Shown here piece after piece: positions 34,605 to 43,354 of a stretch of DNA of 64,000 nucleotides. The stretch is from Chitinophaga nivalis (lineage in GTDB: Bacteria; Bacteroidota; Bacteroidia; Chitinophagales; Chitinophagaceae). The stretch is from the NCBI RefSeq assembly GCF_025989125.1, contig NZ_JAPDNR010000001.1, positions 6,932,087 through 6,996,086 on the forward strand. The letters run 5' to 3'. Within the stretch, counting starts at the first letter, position 1; each line of letters opens with the position of its first letter. A program made the position numbers and the translations under genes. Below the pieces are notes generated by a model. The model searched no databases. It was not told the origin of the DNA and saw nothing but the letters and a program-made list of their open reading frames with translations.

Positions 34605-35302
34605 TCACTGAATGTATTGTACTGGCAGGAGGCCTGGGAACCCGCCTACGCAGCGTAGTGGCAGACAAACCCAAATGCATGGCGCCGGTAGGCGATCAGC
34701 CTTTTTTGTATTACCTGCTGCAATACCTGCACCGGCAAGGCATTACTCACGCAGTACTGTCTCTGGGTTACAAATCAGAACAGGTGATCTCCTGGTGCGA
34801 ACAAACACCATTGCCATTACGTGTATCCTTTACCGTAGAACGGGAGCCATTGGGTACTGGTGGCGGTATTTTACACGCACTACCAGCCATCTCCGGCGAA
34901 GCCGTATTCATTGTAAACGGCGATACTTACTTCGACGTAGACCTGGCCGCTTTCCGGCAGTTTCACCAGCAACAGCACAGTCAGTTGTCGCTGGCCCTGA
35001 AACCCATGCAGCAATTTGACCGGTACGGCAGTATTACACTGGACGGGCAACAACGGATCACCGCTTTCCATGAAAAACGATTCTGTGAGGCGGGCCTGAT
35101 CAATGGAGGTATCTATCTGACTTCCCCTGCTTATTTGAAAAGCCTGTCTTTACCGGAAAAGTTTTCTTTTGAGCAATCTGTACTGGAACCGCAGGTAACT
35201 GCCGGCAACCTCTATGGCTTTGTGAGTGATACCTATTTCATTGATATCGGTATCCCGGAAGATTATGCCGCAGCACAACAATATTTAACCGGCAACCACT
35301 AA
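34601..35302 (+). CDS. hddC: D-glycero-alpha-D-manno-heptose 1-phosphate guanylyltransferase
   Basis: 233 residues with the nucleotidyltransferase start VLAGGLGTRLRSVVADKPK and the metal/sugar motif FIVNGDTYFDVDL. The EPLGTGGGI stretch is typical of sugar-1-phosphate guanylyl- or thymidylyltransferases. Neighbouring hddA, gmhA and gmhB indicate that it makes GDP-D-glycero-alpha-D-manno-heptose. The choice of GTP over other nucleotides is inferred from context. It overlaps gmhA by 4 bp, and gmhB follows after 41 bp. Confidence 0.87.
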   Translation: MITECIVLAGGLGTRLRSVVADKPKCMAPVGDQPFLYYLLQYLHRQGITHAVLSLGYKSEQVISWCEQTPLPLRVSFTVEREPLGTGGGILHALPAISGEAVFIVNGDTYFDVDLAAFRQFHQQQHSQLSLALKPMQQFDRYGSITLDGQQRITAFHEKRFCEAGLINGGIYLTSPAYLKSLSLPEKFSFEQSVLEPQVTAGNLYGFVSDTYFIDIGIPEDYAAAQQYLTGNH

Positions 35303-35343
35303 CCGTCCATACAGGCGGAAGTACTGCTATATCATCCACAAAC

Positions 35344-35865
35344 ATGACCTTATTCCTCGACAGAGACGGTGTGATCAATGATGAAATCCGCGACAGCTAC
35401 GTGCTGCATCCGGATATGTTCCGTTTCAGCGATGGTGTATTAACGGCGATGCCGCTACTGGCCCAACATTTCGAACGGATTGTGATTGTTACCAATCAGC
35501 GCTGTATCGGTAGAGGGTTACTGACGGTGGCCGGCCTGGAGGAAATTCACGCACAGATGCTGGCGACTATCCGGCAACATGGCGGCAGAATTGACAACAT
35601 CTATTTCTGTCCCGACGTCAATAACGACAGTCCTTGCCGCAAACCACAAAGTGGCATGGCCTTACAGGCCCGGCAGGATTTTCCGGAAATAGATTTCGAA
35701 CAATCCGTGATGGTAGGTAATACCCTCAGCGATATGCAGTTTGGGAAAACACTGGGCATGCACACAGTATTTATTCCTTCTACCTGGCCGGAAGTACCTT
35801 TTCCCCATCCGCTCATCGACAAACGGGTAGAAAACCTGTTGCAGTTTGCGCAGGAAATACAATAA
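35344..35865 (+). CDS. gmhB: D-glycero-D-manno-heptose 1,7-bisphosphate 7-phosphatase (HAD-IIIA)
   Basis: 173 residues, cytoplasmic. HAD motif I is FLDRDGVIND (catalytic Asp pair), motif II IVTNQRCIGRG, and motifs III/IV include GMALQARQDFPEI and VMVGNTLSDMQFG. The zinc loop of E. coli GmhB (Cys-x-His...Cys-x-Cys) is reduced here to FCPDVNNDSPCRKP. The enzyme removes the 7-phosphate of the alpha-bisphosphate made by HddA to give the 1-phosphate used by HddC. This completes the four-step heptose route in one cluster. Confidence 0.88.
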   Translation: MTLFLDRDGVINDEIRDSYVLHPDMFRFSDGVLTAMPLLAQHFERIVIVTNQRCIGRGLLTVAGLEEIHAQMLATIRQHGGRIDNIYFCPDVNNDSPCRKPQSGMALQARQDFPEIDFEQSVMVGNTLSDMQFGKTLGMHTVFIPSTWPEVPFPHPLIDKRVENLLQFAQEIQ

Positions 35866-35891
35866 AATTCAATCAGAACCGTATTATAGAT

Positions 35892-36860
35892 ATGGTAAAA
35901 AAGTTACTACTATCACTGTTTCCGCTACTCACGTGTGTGTTGCTATATGCACAGTGCCCGGATGCCGCTGCATTGACCTTATTACGACAGCAACAGGATA
36001 CCCTGCAGCACCTCAGCCAGGAAATTTTCAATGGTAAAGGCAACGAAGGCCGTACAAAGGCCGTGGATGCCTTCATTCCAACGCTGGTGCGGGCGCTGAA
36101 AACCAAATACGCTTTCCGCTTTCCTTTCGACTCCCTGAAAACCGTTTCCATACAATACCCTGCAGATAGTTCTTTCCGGATATTCTCGTGGGCGCTGGAG
36201 CTGGAAACAGGCTTCTACAGGCATTTTGGCGCTATTCAGATGAATACGCCCGACGGACAGCTGAAATTGTTCCCGCTCTTTGATGCCTCCGACTACCTGA
36301 GTAATCCGGATACGATTACCAATAATAAATCCTGGTACGGCTGCCTCTACTACAATATCGTACAACGGCATTATTTCAATCAGGAGTACTACACCCTCTT
36401 CGGCTGGGATCCCAACAATCCGCGCAGCCAGAAAAAGATAGTGGAAATGCTGACCTTTAAAAACGGTACGCCTGTATTCGGCGGACCTTTTTTCAGCTTT
36501 TCGGAAGACAGCGTGCCCACGCCTACCCGCAACCGCTTTATCATAGAGTATAAAAAGGAAAGCACCGCTACGCTCAACTATAATAAAGAACTGGACATGA
36601 TTGTATATGATCACCTGATTTCAGAAACCAATGAGCCGGTGAAGAAATATACCTATGTGTCTGACATGGATTATGAGGGCTTTAAATGGAAAGCCGGCAA
36701 ATGGGTACATATCAATAAGGTTTTCCATGATGCCATTCCATTGGGTAAAGGCGCTCCGACCCCGATGCCCCTTGATCAGAAGAAAAAAAGTATGATGCAT
36801 CCTAAATCGGCAGAAGATTTTCAGCCGGCGACACCTGCCCAAAAGAAGAAAAAACAATAA
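35892..36860 (+). CDS. Conserved secreted hypothetical protein
   Basis: 322 residues with a signal peptide ending LLYAQ (residue 21). I know no named domain. The mature part has a helical start, then a mostly beta region with many aromatic residues (NNKSWYGCLYYNIVQRHYF, RNRFIIEYKKEST, KWVHINKVFHDAIPLG) and a low-complexity Lys/Pro-rich tail. The pattern resembles a Bacteroidota family found as single secreted genes. It is 26 bp after gmhB but is probably not part of the heptose pathway. A two-way terminator follows. Confidence 0.55.
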   Translation: MVKKLLLSLFPLLTCVLLYAQCPDAAALTLLRQQQDTLQHLSQEIFNGKGNEGRTKAVDAFIPTLVRALKTKYAFRFPFDSLKTVSIQYPADSSFRIFSWALELETGFYRHFGAIQMNTPDGQLKLFPLFDASDYLSNPDTITNNKSWYGCLYYNIVQRHYFNQEYYTLFGWDPNNPRSQKKIVEMLTFKNGTPVFGGPFFSFSEDSVPTPTRNRFIIEYKKESTATLNYNKELDMIVYDHLISETNEPVKKYTYVSDMDYEGFKWKAGKWVHINKVFHDAIPLGKGAPTPMPLDQKKKSMMHPKSAEDFQPATPAQKKKKQ

Positions 36861-36883
36861 CGGCAACGTTATCAAACAACATA

Positions 36884-36920
36884 AAAAAACGGGAGCAGAT
36901 TGGATCTGCTCCCGTTTTTT
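36884..36920. terminator. Two-way terminator between convergent genes
   Basis: Perfect 17-bp stem 36884-36900 and 36904-36920 with a TGG loop. The core is ACGGGAGCAGAT/ATCTGCTCCCGT, flanked by A6 on the left and T6 on the right, so it is symmetrical and works for both the secreted hypothetical gene (plus) and parC (minus). Confidence 0.9.
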
Positions 36921-36935
36921 ATAACGATCTATCAA

Positions 36936-39473
36936 TTAAAACAATTCGCCCTGACCTCCGGTCGTTTCATTCGGATCCGGATCTTCATCTTCCGACAACA
37001 GTTCCGCACTGATCAGGTCATCTCCTGCAATCCGCGTACCTACCGCTTTCCAGCCGGTTACTTCCACAAATTCGGAGAGATCTATTTCTTCTTCTTCGGG
37101 GCTCCGTTTTTTACCTGTTTTCAGCAGTACTACCGGTTGGGTATGGGTAGTCACCATTTCCAGGTAATTATTGGTGCCTTCCTTAATGAAGAGGAATTTA
37201 TTATTTAATGTCTGCGTTTCAATACGGAAACGTTTCACATTAAACTGTTTTTTATCTGCATCAAAATAGATGGCCGTCACTACTTTTTCCGGATTGAACT
37301 TCTCAATGTACACGACGTCATTGGACTCGTAGCGGTTGATCAGTTCATAGTTGGTGAGCTCGTAGGTACCGTTTTTGAAGGCAACGAAAATTTTATCTTC
37401 TCCTTCAAAACTGCCGATGTAAACGCCCCGCTCTTCTGTATTCAATCTGCCGGTTTCGGTATCGTACCAGATTTTCTGGCCTGCCAGGGTAGATACGCCT
37501 TTCTCTTTGAATTTAACGCTGCGGATCGGGTATTTGGTCACCACGTTCCCCATGGAAATACGCCCTTTGATGGCGATGGTTTCAAAGAAGAGATCAAACT
37601 CTTTGTTACGGGCATTACAGTTAGGACTGAGTTTAATCGTTACTACTTCTGCTTCTCCATTGGCGTTGGCAGAGAAATAATGCACTTTGGAATTTTTCTC
37701 TCCTTTGTGTGCCAGCTCATATTCCTTATCACGGGTAACACCGGTTACATTAAAACGTTTGGCGTAGCTGACACCGGTTTTACCTTCTACATAAATCATG
37801 TTGTAGGTAGTACGTTCATCATTCTTGCGGAATACATCCACGTGAATAATGTCTTTTCCTACAAAGGTTTTATCGGCTACTTTGGTCACCAGCATTTTAC
37901 CATCCCGGCGGAAAACGATGATATTGTCGAGGTCAGAACAATCTGCCACAAACTCATCTTTCTTCAGGGAAGTACCAATGAAACCATCTGCACGGTTTAC
38001 ATAGATCTTGGTATTCGCAATGGCTACCTGTTGTACCTGGATGGTATCAAATGTTTTGATAATGGTTTTACGCTCGCGGCCTTTCCCGTATTTTTTCAGG
38101 AGGTTATCGAAGTAAGACACGGTGTAATCCACCAGGTTGGCGAGGTTGTTTTTCACCTCTTTGATTTCCCCTTCAATACCTTTGATCTGCTCGTTGAGTT
38201 CATTGATATCGAGGCGATATATACGACGTACAGGCTTCTCCGTTAGTTTCACAATATCTTCGCGGGTAATCTCGCGTTTCAGTTGTTTTTTATACGGCGT
38301 AAATCCTTTGTCGATAGCATTCAGAACGGTTTCCCAGTCTTTATGTTTCTGCTCCAGTTCCTTGTAGATCTGTTTTTCAAAGAAGATCTTTTCCAGGGAA
38401 GTATAGTGCCATTTTTCCTGCAACTCCGCCAGTTTAATTTCCAGTTCCTGTCTCAGCAGGTCTTTGGCATAATCGGTAGAGGCTTTCAGCAGGTCTGATA
38501 CGGTCAGGAAGTGTGGTTTATCGCTGACAATTACACAGGCATTGGGAGAGATAGAGATTTCACAATCGGTAAATGCGTAGAGGGCATCTATGGTAATATC
38601 CGGTGAAATGCCCGGCGCCAGCTGTACTTCAATTTCTACTTCCGCAGCGGTATTATCCACTACTTTTTTGATCTTGATTTTACCGCTGTCGTTGGCTTTA
38701 ACGATGGACTCCATTACCTGGGTGGTGGTAACACCATAAGGTACGTCCTTGATGAGCAGGGTCTTTTTGTCCTTCTCTTCAATGTGCGCCCTTACGCGTA
38801 CTTTACCGCCGCGTTTACCATCATTATAGTTGGCAATATCAATCATACCACCGGTGATAAAGTCGGGGTACAATTCAAATTTCTTTCCTCTCAGGTATTT
38901 AACAGCCGCTTCTATGAGCTCACAGAAGTTGTGTGGTAATATTTTGGTAGACAGCCCCACCGCAATACCTTCTGCTCCCTGTGCCAGTAACAACGGGAAT
39001 TTCATCGGTAAAGCCAGCGGTTCGTTTTTACGACCGTCGTAGCTGAGCTGCCAGGAAGTAGTCTTAGGGTTAAAAGCTACATCCAGTGCAAACTTTGATA
39101 AACGTGCCTCAATATACCTGGCGGCAGCCGCATCATCACCGGTTCTTACGTCGCCCCAGTTACCCTGTGTTTCAATCAGCAGGTCTTTTTGTCCAAGGTT
39201 TACGATAGCATCGCTGATAGAAGCATCCCCATGCGGGTGATACTGCATCGTTTGTCCGATAACGTTAGCCACTTTATTAAAGCGGCCGTCATCCATTTCT
39301 TTCATGGCATGCAGGATACGGCGCTGTACCGGTTTCAGGCCATCTTCCACGCTGGGTACAGCCCGTTCCAGGATTACATAGGATGCATAATCCAGAAACC
39401 AGCTCTCATACATGCCTCCAACGTGGATGACATTGTGCAGAGATTCATCTGATGTTATATTTTCCATATCCAT
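36936..39473 (-). CDS. parC: DNA topoisomerase IV subunit A
   Basis: 845 residues. The breakage-reunion domain starts with VEDGLKPVQRRILHAM; the active-site Tyr is in AAARYIEARLSK. The quinolone-determining region reads HPHGDASISDAIV, with Ala at the position of E. coli GyrA Ser83 and Asp kept at 87. The C-terminal half (from about 490) is a beta-pinwheel with degenerate repeats rather than a clear GyrA-box, and the tail is acidic (SEDEDPDPNETTG). ParC with ParE decatenates daughter chromosomes. It is the last gene of the unit parE-DUF1835-cupin-parC, 11 bp after the cupin gene. Confidence 0.9.
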   Translation of the reverse strand: MDMENITSDESLHNVIHVGGMYESWFLDYASYVILERAVPSVEDGLKPVQRRILHAMKEMDDGRFNKVANVIGQTMQYHPHGDASISDAIVNLGQKDLLIETQGNWGDVRTGDDAAAARYIEARLSKFALDVAFNPKTTSWQLSYDGRKNEPLALPMKFPLLLAQGAEGIAVGLSTKILPHNFCELIEAAVKYLRGKKFELYPDFITGGMIDIANYNDGKRGGKVRVRAHIEEKDKKTLLIKDVPYGVTTTQVMESIVKANDSGKIKIKKVVDNTAAEVEIEVQLAPGISPDITIDALYAFTDCEISISPNACVIVSDKPHFLTVSDLLKASTDYAKDLLRQELEIKLAELQEKWHYTSLEKIFFEKQIYKELEQKHKDWETVLNAIDKGFTPYKKQLKREITREDIVKLTEKPVRRIYRLDINELNEQIKGIEGEIKEVKNNLANLVDYTVSYFDNLLKKYGKGRERKTIIKTFDTIQVQQVAIANTKIYVNRADGFIGTSLKKDEFVADCSDLDNIIVFRRDGKMLVTKVADKTFVGKDIIHVDVFRKNDERTTYNMIYVEGKTGVSYAKRFNVTGVTRDKEYELAHKGEKNSKVHYFSANANGEAEVVTIKLSPNCNARNKEFDLFFETIAIKGRISMGNVVTKYPIRSVKFKEKGVSTLAGQKIWYDTETGRLNTEERGVYIGSFEGEDKIFVAFKNGTYELTNYELINRYESNDVVYIEKFNPEKVVTAIYFDADKKQFNVKRFRIETQTLNNKFLFIKEGTNNYLEMVTTHTQPVVLLKTGKKRSPEEEEIDLSEFVEVTGWKAVGTRIAGDDLISAELLSEDEDPDPNETTGGQGELF

Positions 39474-39484
39474 GTATAGTACAC

Positions 39485-39889
39485 TTACGAATTTACGTTA
39501 ATCATTTTTTCAAAATCTTCCCGCCACACGCGTACGCTGTCACGCTGTACATCTGCAGTCGAATTCAGTTCTATAAAGCAACAGTCGGTAATAGCAATCA
39601 GCTGATGCCATACATTGACCGGTACTTCCACCCTCGCAGGCGCCGTTACTTCCGTGGTAATGATTTCCTTGCCGTCCAGCGGGCACCAGTGAATGGCTGC
39701 CTTGCCGCTGAACAGGAACATTATTTCCGGATCTTTATTCGGGCTTTTCCCTTCGTGGTAATGTTGTCCGCTGCTGCTGCCGGCGTGCCGGTAACACAGC
39801 ATGAAATCGCCGCTTCGGGTGCATTCCCACATATAGTTGCTGCCACGGTCATCTTCCCCGACAAGCTGTATAGGCGTTACCGTTATCAT
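39485..39889 (-). CDS. Small cupin-fold protein
   Basis: 134 residues. A cupin barrel is suggested by GQHYHEGK (two His and a Glu-side motif), a Gly-rich strand FLFSGKAAIHW and VPVNVWHQLIAI, which match cupin motifs 1 and 2. It resembles the cupin part of sugar-nucleotide and WxcM-like proteins, but no substrate is known. Its ATG overlaps the stop of the DUF1835 gene by 4 bp, so the two are translationally coupled, and parC starts 11 bp later. Confidence 0.6.
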   Translation of the reverse strand: MITVTPIQLVGEDDRGSNYMWECTRSGDFMLCYRHAGSSSGQHYHEGKSPNKDPEIMFLFSGKAAIHWCPLDGKEIITTEVTAPARVEVPVNVWHQLIAITDCCFIELNSTADVQRDSVRVWREDFEKMINVNS

Positions 39890-40779
39890 GATGCGGTTTC
39901 ATTGATGGTTTGTTCTCCCGGCAGCTTCACTTCAAAATCACGGATGGTTTTCAGTTCTCCTTTACTTTCCAGTTTACCTTCGCGGATCAGCTCTTTCAGC
40001 CGCCATCCCAGGAACTGGTCCATCACCGGGTATTTCAGTTTGCCGGTTACCTGTTGTACAACTTTCCAGGCTTTCACGAATTCTTTCCCGCTTTGCGTCA
40101 CCAGTTCTTTATCGTAGAAAGCCGTTGCTTCTCCTCTTATCTTTTTCCCCCCTTCCAGCAAACGGATACCACCATTTTCATTCATGAGGCGGTGCCACTC
40201 TTCTCCATCCAGCTCATATTCTGCCAGGGATATCGGGCGGGCCAGTTTTTTTGCTTTCAGGAATTCTTTCGGCAATATCTGGTGCAGGTGTGTAGGATAG
40301 AATACGCCACCTTTCTCGTTGAGGAAAGGCAGGTTGTTCAGGTAGATGATATGTATCCGGCCGGCAAAATCATACAGTTGGCTGACCAACCAGTAATAGC
40401 CACAAACATCACGTGCATTCTGTCCTGCCCAGATCCATACTTCCAGCTCCGGCTCTTCTTTCAGCCGGGCTTTCAGGCTCCTGAACCGGTCTGCATCGCC
40501 CGGCGTTTCTTCCTCTTCGGGCGTTGCTACAGGCTGCGATGGTGGGGCTGTTTCTTCCGTAGTAACAGCAGCCGGTTGCGGCTGAATACCCGCGAGTTGC
40601 TGCCACCATAGTTTCCGAGCGGCCTGTCCATCTTTTGTATCCAATATAAACAAAGGTCCTACAGACAGATCATCTTCAAAATAAAGGATCTCTCCCTGCA
40701 TTTTCTCATCCATCGCTACTGCTTCTCCCAGCACCGTAACTGCAGGCTGACCAAAAACTATATGTAACAAACCCATCAT
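39886..40779 (-). CDS. DUF1835 (plus DUF3658) protein
   Basis: 297 residues (or 296 from the second ATG). The N-terminal DUF1835 part reads HIVFGQPAVTVLGEAV and YFEDDLSVGPLF. The DUF3658 part follows after an acidic, Pro-rich insert (residues about 70-95) and includes WHRLMNENGGIRLLEGGKK. The families are widespread in Bacillota and Bacteroidota and have no known function. The position between parE and parC on one transcript is conserved-looking, but the reason is unknown. Confidence 0.75.
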   Translation of the reverse strand: MMGLLHIVFGQPAVTVLGEAVAMDEKMQGEILYFEDDLSVGPLFILDTKDGQAARKLWWQQLAGIQPQPAAVTTEETAPPSQPVATPEEEETPGDADRFRSLKARLKEEPELEVWIWAGQNARDVCGYYWLVSQLYDFAGRIHIIYLNNLPFLNEKGGVFYPTHLHQILPKEFLKAKKLARPISLAEYELDGEEWHRLMNENGGIRLLEGGKKIRGEATAFYDKELVTQSGKEFVKAWKVVQQVTGKLKYPVMDQFLGWRLKELIREGKLESKGELKTIRDFEVKLPGEQTINETAS

Positions 40780-40834
40780 ACTATTTAATTACGGATACGA
40801 TACTCCGTTGTTATTATGTCCTGGTTCCGACCTG

Positions 40835-42751
40835 TTAATTCGCTTCGGCAGCTTCTTCTACCAGGTCTTTTTCATACCGGAGGTTATTGATAATAAACTC
40901 CTGACGGGCCTGGGTATTCTTGCCCATATAATATTCCAGCAGTTTCTGCACATGAATATCTTTCGACAGGATGATCGGTTCGATATGAATATCTTCTCCG
41001 ATAAAACGGCCAAATTCATCCGGCGAAATTTCGCCCAAACCTTTAAAGCGGGTGATTTCCGGCTTATTGCCCAGTTTTTTTACTGCTTTCTGTTTTTCTT
41101 CTTCCGTATAACAGTAAATGGTTTGTTGTTTATTACGCACGCGGAACAACGGTGTTTCCAGGATATATACGTGTCCGTTTTTCACCAGGTCCGGGAAGAA
41201 TTGCAGGAAGAAAGTGAGCAGCAGCAACCGGATGTGCATCCCGTCCACGTCTGCATCTGTAGCGATCACAATGTTATTGTAACGCAGTCCTTCCAGTCCT
41301 TCTTCAATATTCAGTGCGTGTTGCAGCAGGTTAAATTCTTCATTCTCGTATACGATCTTTTTGGTAAGACCGTAGCTGTTCAGGGGTTTACCCCGTAAGC
41401 TGAATACCGCCTGTGTTTCCACATTCCTGGATTTGGTAATGGAACCGCTGGCAGAATCCCCTTCCGTAATAAAGATGGTAGATTCCAGTCTGCGTGCTTC
41501 CTGTTCTGATTTATCCTTACCAGTGAATTCATCATTCAGGTGCAGGCGGCAATCGCGCAGTTTACGGTTGTGCAGGTTCGCTTTTTTAGCTCTTTCGTTG
41601 GCGAGTTTTTTAATACCTGCCAGCTCCTTGCGTTCCCGCTCACTTTGTTCGATACGTTTTTTCAGGGCCTCTGCTACTGACGGGTTGCGGTGCAGGAAAT
41701 CATCCAGGTGTTTGGACAGGAAATCCAGTACGAATGCTTTTACAGAAGGGCCACCTTCGTGTACCACCTGTGAACCCAGTTTGGTTTTTGTCTGTGATTC
41801 GAATACCGGCTCCTGTACTCTTACTGCTACGGCAGCGCAGATAGAAGCACGAATATCCGTGGCTTCGTAATCTTTTTTATAGAAGTCCCGTACGGTTTTT
41901 ACAAAGGCTTCGCGGAAAGCTGCCAGGTGCGTACCACCCTGGGTGGTATGCTGGCCGTTTACAAACGAATAGTATTCTTCACCGTACTGGCTTTCATGTG
42001 TAATGGCCACTTCGATGTCTTCGCCTTTCAGGTGAATGATCGGGTAGCGCAGGTCTTCTTCATTGGTTTTACGTTGCAGCAGGTCCAGCAATCCGTTTTT
42101 GGAAAGGTATTTTTTTCCGTTGAAGGAGATGGTCAGACCGGCGTTGAGGAAGCAATAGTTCCAGATCTGGTTTTCGAGGAATTCCGGGATATAGCGGAAG
42201 TTCTTGAATACCGTATCATCTGGTGTAAAGGTAACCAGGGTACCATTGGCTTCTGTAGTAGCGCCTTCTTTATGTTCTTTTGTCAGTACACCCCGTTCAA
42301 ATTCTGCGATCTTGGCGCGGCCGTCCCGTACAGATTGTACGCGGAAGTAGCTCGACAGTGCATTCACTGCTTTCGTACCCACACCGTTCAATCCCACTGA
42401 TTTCTGAAAGGCTTTGCTGTCGTATTTGGCGCCCGTATTGATTTTGCTGACAACGTCCACTACTTTACCCAAAGGAATCCCCCGGCCAAAGTCGCGGATC
42501 GTGACACTATGTTCCGTTACTTTAATATCAATCTGTTTACCAAATCCCATGGTATGTTCATCGATGCAGTTATCTGTTACCTCTTTCAGCAGTATATAGA
42601 TACCATCATCCATGCTGGTTCCGTCTCCTAGTTTACCGATGTACATACCAGGCCGGAGGCGGATATGCTCCCGCCAGTCCAGCGACCGTATGGAGTCTTC
42701 CGTATAGGAAGCAAATAAATCCTTGTTATCCGTCTTTTCCGTGTTTGCCAT
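40835..42751 (-). CDS. parE: DNA topoisomerase IV subunit B
   Basis: 638 residues. The GHKL ATPase domain has DNCIDEHTMGFGKQ (motif I), IRDFGRGIPLG and VGLNGVGTKAVNALS. The TOPRIM domain has FITEGDSASGSI and DADVDGMHIRLLLLTFF, with the metal-binding Glu and Asp-x-Asp. The C-terminal ends with RFKGLGEISPDEFG. It is the ATP-hydrolysing partner of ParC. First gene of the four-gene unit; the 180 bp upstream are AT-rich, with no clear -33/-7 pair. Confidence 0.94.
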   Translation of the reverse strand: MANTEKTDNKDLFASYTEDSIRSLDWREHIRLRPGMYIGKLGDGTSMDDGIYILLKEVTDNCIDEHTMGFGKQIDIKVTEHSVTIRDFGRGIPLGKVVDVVSKINTGAKYDSKAFQKSVGLNGVGTKAVNALSSYFRVQSVRDGRAKIAEFERGVLTKEHKEGATTEANGTLVTFTPDDTVFKNFRYIPEFLENQIWNYCFLNAGLTISFNGKKYLSKNGLLDLLQRKTNEEDLRYPIIHLKGEDIEVAITHESQYGEEYYSFVNGQHTTQGGTHLAAFREAFVKTVRDFYKKDYEATDIRASICAAVAVRVQEPVFESQTKTKLGSQVVHEGGPSVKAFVLDFLSKHLDDFLHRNPSVAEALKKRIEQSERERKELAGIKKLANERAKKANLHNRKLRDCRLHLNDEFTGKDKSEQEARRLESTIFITEGDSASGSITKSRNVETQAVFSLRGKPLNSYGLTKKIVYENEEFNLLQHALNIEEGLEGLRYNNIVIATDADVDGMHIRLLLLTFFLQFFPDLVKNGHVYILETPLFRVRNKQQTIYCYTEEEKQKAVKKLGNKPEITRFKGLGEISPDEFGRFIGEDIHIEPIILSKDIHVQKLLEYYMGKNTQARQEFIINNLRYEKDLVEEAAEAN

Positions 42752-43088
42752 AATATATTAAAATTTCCTAAATATTAGAGATCTCAAGCGAATCCGTTTT
42801 TGTGCAAGGATACTAAATCTTTTAGCAAAATCAGATTGCTGGCAAAAATAAAGGATTCAGGGAATCATCCCAAGTATTAGTTATACACTATACTTATACC
42901 ATTTATTATCAATTAATTAAGACTTATAAAAATTGATATTCCCACAATGCTACCTGTTTTTCCCGGTTTTTCTATGCTGCCAGTGCTATCATATTATGAA
43001 ATTTATGATGAGTCAGGGGTATTATATGATAAATTTAATTATATTTACCAAGCAGAACCTATTTTTGAATATCCTAACCTATCGCCTT
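42752..43088. other. AT-rich gap between parE and the small membrane ORF
   Basis: 337 bp between divergent genes parE (minus) and the small ORF (plus). Open frames of 70-100 codons here overlap and have no recognisable features. The region must contain the parE promoter. No repeat or stem-loop stands out. Confidence 0.4.
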
Positions 43089-43238
43089 ATGAAAACACTT
43101 ATGCTGATTCTCCTGATTGCCGTTCTCCTGATTGCATCCATGGCCACCTGGTTCATTCGCAAAGAGCAGGAAAACAATATTGGTAACAAATTTCTCCGCC
43201 TGATTAAAAAATTCGATGCGTGGCAGATGATGCGGTAA
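43089..43238 (+). CDS. Small single-helix membrane protein (49 residues)
   Basis: Reads MKTLMLILLIAVLLIASM, one strong membrane helix, then WFIRKEQENN and a basic amphipathic tail ending DAWQMMR. The helix-plus-basic-tail form, a Lys directly after Met and composition typical of a signal anchor make it credible although it is only 49 codons. A longer in-frame ORF starts at 42933 but its extra N-terminus is improbable. Function unknown. Isolated, with a long hairpin after it. Confidence 0.4.
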   Translation: MKTLMLILLIAVLLIASMATWFIRKEQENNIGNKFLRLIKKFDAWQMMR

Positions 43239-43279
43239 CTACTGTGTTGTGCAGTATGCCGGCAGGCTGCTCAAATAAA

Positions 43280-43332
43280 CAGCAGCGAAGATAAAAGCGG
43301 TGAAAGATGATCCGCTTATTTCTTCGCTGCTG
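43280..43332. terminator. Imperfect 21-bp hairpin between the small ORF and the response regulator
   Basis: Arms 43280-43300 (CAGCAGCGAAGATAAAAGCGG without its last base on one side) and 43312-43332 pair over 21 positions with two mismatches and an 11-base loop. On the minus strand it runs into TTTATTTGAGC. It lies 42 bp after the small ORF stop and 23 bp beyond the response regulator stop, so it can end both transcripts. Confidence 0.55.
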
Positions 43333-43354
43333 CAGTTATATCATGTATACCGGC

